This document shows positions 6,888 through 13,445 of a stretch of DNA of 20,835 bases, in pieces. The notes below the pieces were generated by a model. It saw only the letters and a program-made list of their open reading frames with translations. It was not told the DNA's origin and made no database searches. This DNA comes from a virus. The position numbers and the translations under genes were made by a program. Numbering within the stretch: the stretch's first letter is position 1; each line of letters opens with the position of its first letter. The DNA is taken from IMG/VR virus record IMGVR_UViG_3300024520_003924, positions 1 through 20,835 of that record; one strand, 5' to 3'.

Positions 6888-7363
6888 GCGCTCTGGACGC
6901 GCTCAGAGTCCCTGGTTCTGTGTCGTTCGGTGGAACTGACCTAGGGCTCATTCGGGACGTTCAGCTTCTCCGCACAGCGTCTCAGACGCCAATAGAGGCC
7001 GAGGAGTTCGGCATTGAGATCGTAGACGAGCTATTTGTAGGCGCGGTCTATCGGGTCGGTCTCGCGCTGCGTGGGTTCCTGTCAACGTCTATCGCCGCGG
7101 TCTTCCCGAATGTATCGGCGGGCTTTGTCCAGTTCCCAGGAGCCAAGAAGGCTGGCTGGTTCCGATCCCAAGACGCCGCAGCGCTGGTCTTTACTCCCAA
7201 GGATTCCAACTATCCAGGCTTCACGTTTGCAATGGCGATACCGCGCGCGGCTGAGGAGATCGAGGTAAGCATGGCGGCACGCACCGAGCACCTGATCCTC
7301 TGCGAGTTCCTGGCTATCCGAGAGGGCGCAGCGCCCACAGGAAGTGTCTCATGGGGGCTCTAG
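6884..7363 (+). CDS. Tail tube-like protein
   Basis: A 159-residue, beta-rich protein starting at GTG 6884, coupled to the previous stop. It begins PGSVSFGGTDLGLIRDVQL, the usual opening of siphophage tail tube proteins (a strand pair with G-x-D-L-G), followed by a loop with an acidic stretch (IEAEEFGIEIVDELF) and strands matching a tube-protein barrel (YRVGLALRGF, FTFAMAIPR, EHLILCEFLAI). Tube monomers form stacked hexameric rings. It stands between neck genes and the short tape-measure candidate, the expected place. The family call rests on fold pattern and position and not on close identity. Confidence 0.55.
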   Translation: MSALDALRVPGSVSFGGTDLGLIRDVQLLRTASQTPIEAEEFGIEIVDELFVGAVYRVGLALRGFLSTSIAAVFPNVSAGFVQFPGAKKAGWFRSQDAAALVFTPKDSNYPGFTFAMAIPRAAEEIEVSMAARTEHLILCEFLAIREGAAPTGSVSWGL

Positions 7364-7689
7364 CCGAAGCCCTGGGCGTCTATGGGGACGTAGAAGCCGC
7401 CACAGAAGGCCAGGCGGCAGAGGACCGGCTGCAGCGGCTAACGCAGGGCTGCGAGCAGTTCCTGCGCGGAGGCGGCTCAATCTCCATTCAAGAATTCGCG
7501 GGCCTCTCAGAGATCGAGCGCTCGTCATTGGCTGTAGCAGGAGACCGTGTGGCGACCCGCCAGGCCGTGCGCTTCGCGCATGCCGCGCGGACGGAACTGG
7601 GCGAGGCTGCCGTGCTTGCGGTCCTCGACGGTGGAGACGCGCTGGTTTCAAAGACCTTGGCAGCGTTCATGGATCGTGCCCGTGGCTAG
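7351..7689 (+). CDS. Small helical protein, possible tail assembly chaperone
   Basis: A 112-residue, mostly helical protein starting at ATG 7351 behind AGGAAG, overlapping the tail tube gene by 13 bases. Residues 1-40 and 60-110 form amphipathic helices rich in Ala, Glu and Arg, with the segment ISIQEFAGLSEIERSSLAVAG between them. Tail assembly chaperones are small helical proteins encoded between tube and tape measure, so position supports this guess, but I see no programmed frameshift product. The next gene starts inside its last codons. Confidence 0.4.
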   Translation: MGALAEALGVYGDVEAATEGQAAEDRLQRLTQGCEQFLRGGGSISIQEFAGLSEIERSSLAVAGDRVATRQAVRFAHAARTELGEAAVLAVLDGGDALVSKTLAAFMDRARG

Positions 7690-8182
7690 TACCTTTGTCA
7701 TAGCAGGGCTGATCAAGACCGCGCTGGCTACGGCTGTCTGGCCAGGTCTTGGCGGCGAGCGGGTCTTCGGGAAGGTGATCGTATCCGCCGGGATCGACGG
7801 TGAGCGCTACCGATCCCAGGTGCGGTGGCCCTATTGCCTGATCCTGCCTGCAGGAATGGAGGTAGACGACGAGGAGCCAGACCTGGTCACCCAAAAGTTT
7901 ACGATCCTGATTGCTCATGCCGTAGCAGGCGACACATGGGGCGAGACTGTGATCATGGGCGGGGCAGGGCCAGGGACTGGCCTAACTTCCAAAGGGCGCG
8001 GTTTGCTCGAGCTCGAGCAGGTCCTGTTTGACGCCATAGCGCTACTCTCAGAGCAGGACGGTGTCCGAATCCAACTGATCTCAGCTTCAGCGGTCGCGGC
8101 TGAGCTAGACGCCGAGGTCGGCTATGTAGCCCAGCGACAATACACCTGGTCTGCCTGGACAGGGGCTGGGAGCTCGCCATAG
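7682..8182 (+). CDS. Tail terminator / tail completion-like protein
   Basis: A 166-residue protein. I take GTG 7682 as start (GTG 7676 is an alternative), overlapping the previous gene by eight bases; a longer open frame from 7547 lies within the previous gene and is not credible. The sequence fits small alpha/beta tail terminators: an N-terminal helix (FVIAGLIKTALATAVW), then a strand (QVRWPYCLILPAGME), an acidic loop (VDDEEPD), a strand (QKFTILIAHAVAG), a long helix (GLLELEQVLFDAIALLSEQ) and late strands (VGYVAQRQYTWSAWTG). Such proteins cap the finished tube. Usually they are encoded before the tube gene; here the gene lies after it. Confidence 0.45.
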   Translation: MASTFVIAGLIKTALATAVWPGLGGERVFGKVIVSAGIDGERYRSQVRWPYCLILPAGMEVDDEEPDLVTQKFTILIAHAVAGDTWGETVIMGGAGPGTGLTSKGRGLLELEQVLFDAIALLSEQDGVRIQLISASAVAAELDAEVGYVAQRQYTWSAWTGAGSSP

Positions 8183-8187
8183 GCGAC

Positions 8188-8196
8188 TGCTACACT
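8188..8196 (+). promoter_or_regulatory. Extended -10 promoter candidate, leaderless, before the tape-measure candidate
   Basis: TGCTACACT contains TG-n-TACACT, an extended -10 element. TACACT ends six bases before the ATG at 8203, and there is no clear Shine-Dalgarno. No good -35 hexamer stands at 16-19 bases. The same TANNNT-to-start spacing occurs at three other genes in the window. Confidence 0.45.
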
Positions 8197-8202
8197 CAGA
8201 GC

Positions 8203-8952
8203 ATGGCAGAACGCGCTGAAATCAAGGTTGTCTTAAACACCAAGGAGGCTGAGAAAAAGGCCCGCGAACTCCGGTCTAAGTCTGAGCGGTCTGAACAACG
8301 CGTCCGAGAATCGCAGGCTGGCGGCGGCGGCAACCAGGCCCGCGGGCAACCACCGGGCGCGCCCACGAGGCCGACGGGCAAGCGAGCGCCTGCTGGGAAG
8401 AAGGGCCCTGGGTTCGGCGGCGGCCTGATAGCTGGCGCGCTCAAAAAAGAGTCGATCAAGGAGCGCATGCGTGGAATCGCGAAGGGCGGGCGCGCAGGTC
8501 TGACAGCTGCCGCGGCAGGCTTCGCCGCCGTCAAGGTCGTTGGAGCAGTTAGCAGCTTCGTCGCGGAGAATTTCGAGCAGCCTAGAATTGACACGATCCC
8601 TAGGGGCGTCACTCGAGAGGAGTTCGCTAAGCTGGAGGGCGAAATCCGCGCGCAGACTGACCAGATCGCGTTCATATCAGACCCGCTACGAGTTCTGCGG
8701 GCTTCGTTTGGCGTGGGTCGCCTGCGGGCCCGAGGGATCGAGGACGCCTTCGCGGCTGGCGGAGACACGGGCGCGGGTGGCCTGGTCTTTACACCTGTCG
8801 GCGAGGCATTCGAGGCCGCGCGGGTGCGTGACGAAATCCTCAAGAGCCGCGAGGAGCGGCGGCTGATCGCTGGTCGTAACCGGCTGGGCCTGGCGAAGCG
8901 AGGAGCCGTCAACGTCCTTGAGATCCTGGCCAAAGGTATCGGAGGCCCCTAG
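8203..8952 (+). CDS. Short tape measure-like tail protein
   Basis: A 249-residue protein. It opens with AEIKVVLNTKEAEKKARELR (residues 5-24), the kind of strand-plus-heptad-helix start seen in tape measure proteins. A Gly/Pro/Arg-rich disordered segment follows (39-75), then a hydrophobic helix long enough to cross a membrane (about 97-120, rich in Ala and Val), a helical middle and a basic amphipathic C-terminus (RDEILKSREERRLIAG). Position after tube genes and before large tip proteins supports the role. If so it is very short: at about 0.15 nm per helical residue it specifies a tail of about 37 nm at most. Gene transfer agents also carry unusually short tape measures. It could instead be a minor tail protein, in which case the window has no tape measure. 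Confidence 0.5.
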   Translation: MAERAEIKVVLNTKEAEKKARELRSKSERSEQRVRESQAGGGGNQARGQPPGAPTRPTGKRAPAGKKGPGFGGGLIAGALKKESIKERMRGIAKGGRAGLTAAAAGFAAVKVVGAVSSFVAENFEQPRIDTIPRGVTREEFAKLEGEIRAQTDQIAFISDPLRVLRASFGVGRLRARGIEDAFAAGGDTGAGGLVFTPVGEAFEAARVRDEILKSREERRLIAGRNRLGLAKRGAVNVLEILAKGIGGP

Positions 8953-10424
8953 TGGCAGTCGTTCGCGAAATGTCGGTTGTCTACGCGGGCCAGGTTATCC
9001 CGGGATCCCGCGCGGGTGCTGATCTCCACCTGACAGGGATACACAGGATTAGAAAAGGGCCCGTAGACGCTACCGTGGTCTTTCGGTTCGTCGTGCAGGC
9101 TTCGTCTGAGTCCATTCTGGCCGCCGCCTGCGTATCCCTGGAGGAGCTGTTTACCCGCCGAAGAGAGGCGCTAAGGGTCAACCTGTTGTCTTCTGAATCC
9201 CTCGAGCTCAGCGACGCGGACGCTACAGGGTTCGACGTCACGCCCGAGATCGTCAAGGTGGGCGAGTCTGATCCGCGCTTCGACACCAACACCTCGAGGC
9301 TCTACGAGGTAACGATCCAGGCTGGCATTCCAGCCCGAACCGTTGACGACGACTTCCTACAGGACTTTGAGTATGACGTGGTCTACACCCCGTCTAGGCG
9401 TGGCGGCCTGACAGTGCGTGGCGCATACACCGCGGACCCAGGGCTGCCGGTGGTCAAGGCCAGCGCTATCTATCTGTCGGAGATCACCGCACGCGTAGCC
9501 ACGATCATTACGGCTCTGGGCTGGTCAGCAGAGCTCGTGACCGAGCGATATACGCCAAACGTCACAGACACCACCGTTGAGTTCGAGCGCTCCTATAGGC
9601 AGGTCTTCTTTAACCAGGACGCAGGCCAGCTAGATAACCCAGGGATTGTTGACCCCTCGCTGATCGTCAAGGTGGTAGACGAGGGCACCGACGGCGACCC
9701 GACCGCACGACCGCTCAAGCGGATCGTCGCCGAGTACACCGCTGCCGTAGACCAGACGGTAGAGGAAGACATGGTCAGCCTGTTTGATACGACCATTCTT
9801 CCGTGGATCACCCAGAACATGGAGACCGTAGCGGGCGGGTCTGTGATTCTTGAGACGGTAGAGCCAGGCTACAACTTCGACGAGCATACGATCCAAGCGA
9901 CGCTGACCGGGCTTGGAACGGCTGGCGGCTCGCTCTTGGAGCGGAAGGTGGAGTTCACGGACTCAATCGACTTCGGGAAGATTATCCGGTACACATGGCC
10001 CGAAATCGTCCCAGACGACGAGACAGACGACGAGCCGAACCCTACCGAGGCATTCAAGTACCAGGCCAACCGCAAGCTAAACCGCCAGGTGATTACGACC
10101 ACGACCACGCTGGGCGACATAGCCTCGCCTGCGCTGGGTGGCGCGGGTGGGGTCCGCGGCTCGCCACGCATTGTGCTCCTAGAAGGTCAGGGCGCGACCG
10201 TGCTGGGCGAGCTCGCGACTCCAACGACAGAGGCAGGGACTGAGGCCGTGCGGTTGTCGCGCAGGAGCCGCAACCAGCCAGGGTTCCGCGGGATCCAGGG
10301 CACCCAGCAACTCGTAACGATAAAGACCGTCACAGAGGAGTTCGAGATCATAGCAGCGAGCGCGCAAGGATCAGGCGGGAGCACAAACCAGCCCAAGACC
10401 AGGACCAGAGGTCAAAGCAGGTGA
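8952..10424 (+). CDS. Tail tip / baseplate-like structural protein
   Basis: A 490-residue protein starting at GTG 8952 with a perfect GGAGG at 8941-8945; the G of the previous TAG is the first base of this start codon. It is rich in beta-strands through about residue 400, beginning MSVVYAGQVIPGSRAGAD and HLTGIHRIRKGPVDATVVFRF, with repeats of strand-turn-strand such as YDVVYTPSRRGGLTVRGAYT. Residues 380-490 are Gly/Thr/Arg-rich and end in a disordered basic tail. I do not recognise the family. Place between tape measure and hub suggests a distal tail or baseplate component. The stop TGA overlaps the next start (GTGA). Confidence 0.55.
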   Translation: MAVVREMSVVYAGQVIPGSRAGADLHLTGIHRIRKGPVDATVVFRFVVQASSESILAAACVSLEELFTRRREALRVNLLSSESLELSDADATGFDVTPEIVKVGESDPRFDTNTSRLYEVTIQAGIPARTVDDDFLQDFEYDVVYTPSRRGGLTVRGAYTADPGLPVVKASAIYLSEITARVATIITALGWSAELVTERYTPNVTDTTVEFERSYRQVFFNQDAGQLDNPGIVDPSLIVKVVDEGTDGDPTARPLKRIVAEYTAAVDQTVEEDMVSLFDTTILPWITQNMETVAGGSVILETVEPGYNFDEHTIQATLTGLGTAGGSLLERKVEFTDSIDFGKIIRYTWPEIVPDDETDDEPNPTEAFKYQANRKLNRQVITTTTTLGDIASPALGGAGGVRGSPRIVLLEGQGATVLGELATPTTEAGTEAVRLSRRSRNQPGFRGIQGTQQLVTIKTVTEEFEIIAASAQGSGGSTNQPKTRTRGQSR

Positions 10425-12601
10425 TCGCCCGGCTAGACGGTGTCCCGCTTGAGGTCCAGTCTGGCTCCCGGTGGATCGAGGTCCCCGGCGTTGCTCCGTC
10501 AATCGTCCAACTCGAGGTAGACCGCGAGACAGCACAGGGTTTATTCGCTGTAGGCACAGCCCTAGGCTCCGTCTTGGAATTGGAGAACGAGGGAGACTCA
10601 AAGGAGATTGCCCAACTCACGATCTTAGGCCTAGGACCCAGCAGCAACCCCAGCACAACCATTCTGACCTTGGTAGACCGCCGATTCCAATGGGCGTATG
10701 TGTTCGTCCCGCGCTATTACAACGTTCGCAGGAAGACGCCAAACCGCAGACGGTCAGACCCAGTCGGGAACCTGCCGCCTGACGCGCGGACGCAGCAGAC
10801 CGTCGTCAGCGACGACGTCTCCTATGCGCCCTGGTCTATCAACAACGGAGTGGCCTGGAGCGGCGAAGAGGTGGCGAGAGATATTCTGGACACCGTGGCT
10901 GGCGCTGGCAATTGGACCGACCGTGACCACGTCCTGGTCGCGTCAACAGTTCCGGTAGAAAACTGGGAATTCAATATGCAAGGGGACGCCGCGGTGGCGA
11001 AGCTCCTGGCGTATCTAGGCGGCGGAGCGAACGTCTATGTTGACGGGACCGGGCAGGTCGTTCTCTACGACACCCAAGGAGACGGTGAGGCGCAGGCCCT
11101 AGGCCTCCCGAATCTGCGCGAGACTACGACACACCAAGGGCTCGTAGAACTGCGACCTATCGTCGGGTTCCCGTTGTTCGAGCGCCAAGACAGACGGAAG
11201 GAACGGCCCGCCAAGATCAGGATCCTGTATGAGCGGCAGGTGGAGGCGAGGATAGACACGAAGGAGTCTGACCCGCTCGGAGACAAGGAGACGAGGCCTA
11301 GAGACGCTGGCGAGCTCCTGCGCTGCTCTAACGTGATTCCTGTCCCGGAAGACGGGACCTTTACCGTGGGCGACGCTACCAGGAAGGTAGTCCGCGGGAC
11401 ATGGCTCACGCTGGACGACTACATAGAGTTCTGCAACCAGAACCCAGGGCCTAACCCGCTCGCGGCCCAGTACCCGCTCTCGCGCTCGCGCCTCAGAGAG
11501 AACTGGTTCGGCAACGCGCTGAACTCCTACGGCGCGCCGGAAGTTGACCGTGGCGGCGTCTGGCGGAAGCGTATCGCGCTACTCCGCGAACACTACCGGC
11601 GGACCTTTCTAATCGGCAAGATATGGCGAGACCGAGTAAAGCGGATCTATCCCTACCGAGTGGGAATCGAAGACCCAGAGACAGGCTCCCGCGCGCCAGC
11701 GCTGGCCTACCAGGACTATTGCGTAGTCCATGCCTGGACGCCATTAAACCAGTCTGATTCGGTGGAGCAGGCCCTGTTCCAGCTGACGCAGAACCGCTTC
11801 TCAAACACGCTGGCCAAGGAGGACGTCGGGAATCAGATCATTGGGACCCGCCTGGACAAGCTCGAGCCAGCGCCTGCTATCGTCCGTGTCCTTGATCAAG
11901 ACCTAGGGATTCTACAGGTCGTCTTGCAGGAGGATTTCAAAGGGCTGGTAGACGCCTATGAGCGATCAGCAGCGGTCGCGAGGTCTGGTGGGCTCGCTCG
12001 GTTCGATCAGCGGAAGATCTTCATTGAGGACACGTTCTTGACGCCGGATATGGAACTCTCGTTCCTGGTGACCTTGAGCCTGGGCGCGCCCAATAACCGC
12101 CGCCGGTTCTATCCTGTGGAGGTCACATTGAGCGAGGCTGAGAGCCTCCTGCCGGGCGCTACGCCCCGCTCGCAGCAGGGCGAGGGTCCCGTGCTCGAGC
12201 TCCGGGTCGGGCTCCCGCGCGCTGTAGCACGGTTCGCTTGGAATGACGACCTGGCCCCGCAGTTCTTCGCCGCGTTTACTGAGGGCGGATCGGACTTTGA
12301 GTTTCCAGCCCTAGGGGACCCAGTAAATCTGGGACAGCTAAAGGACATTGCCAAGGCCTTCGCGCTCCGTGAGTTCATGCGCTACAGGGACCACCCAGAA
12401 GGCCAACTGACGACGACGTTCCGACCAGACGCCACCATTGGCGGGACAGTAACGCGGGTCGTGCATAATTTCGCGAGCGGCGAAGAGGGCGGCGCGCTTA
12501 CCACCGTAGAGCTCGCGCCCTCGCCTCCTGCCGTAGACGCTCAGGCGCTGCTGCCACCAGACGTGCGCAGGATTGTAGAGGGCTTCGTTGACAGAGAGTA
12601 A
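10421..12601 (+). CDS. Large tail hub / tip protein
   Basis: A 726-residue protein coupled to the preceding gene by GTGA. The first 100 residues (ARLDGVPLEVQ, IEVPGVAPSIVQLEVDR, SVLELENEG, QLTILGLGPS, TTILTLVDRR) look like the beta-barrel that opens hub proteins of the gp27/gpD type. A mixed alpha/beta part follows, with SGEEVARDILDTVAGAG near 145 and a GGGANVYVDGTGQVVLYD strand pair near 210. The central part is rich in Arg and aromatic residues, and the C-terminus returns to strands (GGTVTRVVHNF, LTTVELAPS). It is likely the central tip component that closes the tube and anchors the fibre. The hub assignment is from order and fold pattern only. Confidence 0.5.
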   Translation: MIARLDGVPLEVQSGSRWIEVPGVAPSIVQLEVDRETAQGLFAVGTALGSVLELENEGDSKEIAQLTILGLGPSSNPSTTILTLVDRRFQWAYVFVPRYYNVRRKTPNRRRSDPVGNLPPDARTQQTVVSDDVSYAPWSINNGVAWSGEEVARDILDTVAGAGNWTDRDHVLVASTVPVENWEFNMQGDAAVAKLLAYLGGGANVYVDGTGQVVLYDTQGDGEAQALGLPNLRETTTHQGLVELRPIVGFPLFERQDRRKERPAKIRILYERQVEARIDTKESDPLGDKETRPRDAGELLRCSNVIPVPEDGTFTVGDATRKVVRGTWLTLDDYIEFCNQNPGPNPLAAQYPLSRSRLRENWFGNALNSYGAPEVDRGGVWRKRIALLREHYRRTFLIGKIWRDRVKRIYPYRVGIEDPETGSRAPALAYQDYCVVHAWTPLNQSDSVEQALFQLTQNRFSNTLAKEDVGNQIIGTRLDKLEPAPAIVRVLDQDLGILQVVLQEDFKGLVDAYERSAAVARSGGLARFDQRKIFIEDTFLTPDMELSFLVTLSLGAPNNRRRFYPVEVTLSEAESLLPGATPRSQQGEGPVLELRVGLPRAVARFAWNDDLAPQFFAAFTEGGSDFEFPALGDPVNLGQLKDIAKAFALREFMRYRDHPEGQLTTTFRPDATIGGTVTRVVHNFASGEEGGALTTVELAPSPPAVDAQALLPPDVRRIVEGFVDRE

Positions 12602-13445
12602 GCACCTCGTGGTGATCTCTTGTGAGAATTGGTACTACCACGGCTGGCAGGCTCAGGTCGCGACCTATTCCTGCCTGAAGCGGCAGAAGGTAGCACCTAT
12701 GATCGTTGTTCATGGCGGCTACGAAGAAGGCCTGACAGGCGAGTTCCTTGCATGTCGCGAGGCTGGCGCGCTTGTCGTTCCCAGCAAGAACTACCGAGGC
12801 GAGGGCAGCAGAGAATGGGCCGCGCGGAACACTGCAGCGTCTTTGCTCGACGGATACCACAAAGGCAAGCAGCTGGGCGCCACTCATATAGTGCTCATGG
12901 ATCCTGATATGGTCTGGACTCGCAGGATCTCGTGGCCCACCACGCTGGCTGTCGACAGGTGCCCGAACGACCTTCGCGGAGGGCTCGCGGCGAAGATCGC
13001 TGAAGATCTCGGTCTGGACCTGGGCGACGACCCGAACCACACATGGGGCGCCAGGGTTCCCTATGTGATCCCAATAGAGATCGCGAAGGATCTCGGCGAG
13101 GTCTGGTGGCAGATCATGGACCTGTTCTGCGAGCTCCCGGGCTGGGAGTGGTCTGACCAAATGCGGGCCTTCGCGCTGGCGCTCGCTGTCGTGGGCAGGA
13201 AGCCGCAGCGGCTGAAGCTGACGCAGACGAACTGGGAATACGAGGCACCAGTCGAGGCCCCCCTGATCCACTATGCCTACGAATACCGCACCTGGTACAA
13301 AAAGTGGTTCACAGATCCAGCAGACGCTTCTGTGCTCTGGAACCCCGCCAGGATCCCACCGAACTATGTACAAGGCTGGATACACAGAGAGATCGTGTGT
13401 GCCCACGCGTTTTTTACCGCATTAGAGAAGGCCGCGGCCGCATGA
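12588..13445 (+). CDS. GT-A-type glycosyltransferase, hydroxyproline arabinosyltransferase-like
   Basis: A 285-residue protein with no signal peptide or membrane segment, so cytoplasmic. It starts with a strand (HLVVISCENW) and carries THIVLMDPDMVW with D105-P-D107, a DXD metal and nucleotide-sugar site after a hydrophobic strand, as in GT-A enzymes. Other motifs, compared from memory with plant hydroxyproline O-arabinosyltransferases (GT95), occur in the same order: YYHGWQAQV (16-24), the REWAARNTAASLL helix, GARVPYVI (154-161), a long helix with WSDQMRAFALALAVVG (188-203), and LIHYAYEYR (226-234). TTG 12588 overlaps the hub gene by 14 bases behind GAGGG, and the stop overlaps the fibre ATG, so it is made together with the tail tip. 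Modification of a virion protein, most simply the next gene product, is inferred. The general glycosyltransferase call is firmer than the arabinosyltransferase-like one. Confidence 0.6.
   Translation: MTESKHLVVISCENWYYHGWQAQVATYSCLKRQKVAPMIVVHGGYEEGLTGEFLACREAGALVVPSKNYRGEGSREWAARNTAASLLDGYHKGKQLGATHIVLMDPDMVWTRRISWPTTLAVDRCPNDLRGGLAAKIAEDLGLDLGDDPNHTWGARVPYVIPIEIAKDLGEVWWQIMDLFCELPGWEWSDQMRAFALALAVVGRKPQRLKLTQTNWEYEAPVEAPLIHYAYEYRTWYKKWFTDPADASVLWNPARIPPNYVQGWIHREIVCAHAFFTALEKAAAA

Noticed and set aside
7547-7681. Upstream extension of the tail-terminator-like gene
   Set aside because: The extra 45 residues are Arg/Pro/Trp-rich and read through the previous gene in another frame. GTG 7682 or 7676 fits better.
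7660-7700. Programmed frameshift joining the chaperone-like and next genes
   Set aside because: The frames differ by +1, no slippery heptamer is visible at the overlap, and the second product looks like a separate tail protein.
8196-8933. Minus-strand open frame of 245 codons opposite the tape-measure candidate
   Set aside because: Its product is Ser/Arg/Pro-rich low complexity, typical of an antisense frame in GC-rich DNA, and it has no matching neighbours on that strand.
12498-13406. Long minus-strand open frame (302 codons) opposite the glycosyltransferase gene
   Set aside because: It is the shadow of the plus-strand gene, which has overlapping coupled neighbours and glycosyltransferase motifs. 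The antisense product shows no family-like sequence.
13304-13441. N-terminal extension of the fibre gene upstream of ATG 13442
   Set aside because: It lies inside the glycosyltransferase coding sequence; the ATGA overlap at 13442-13445 is the natural start.
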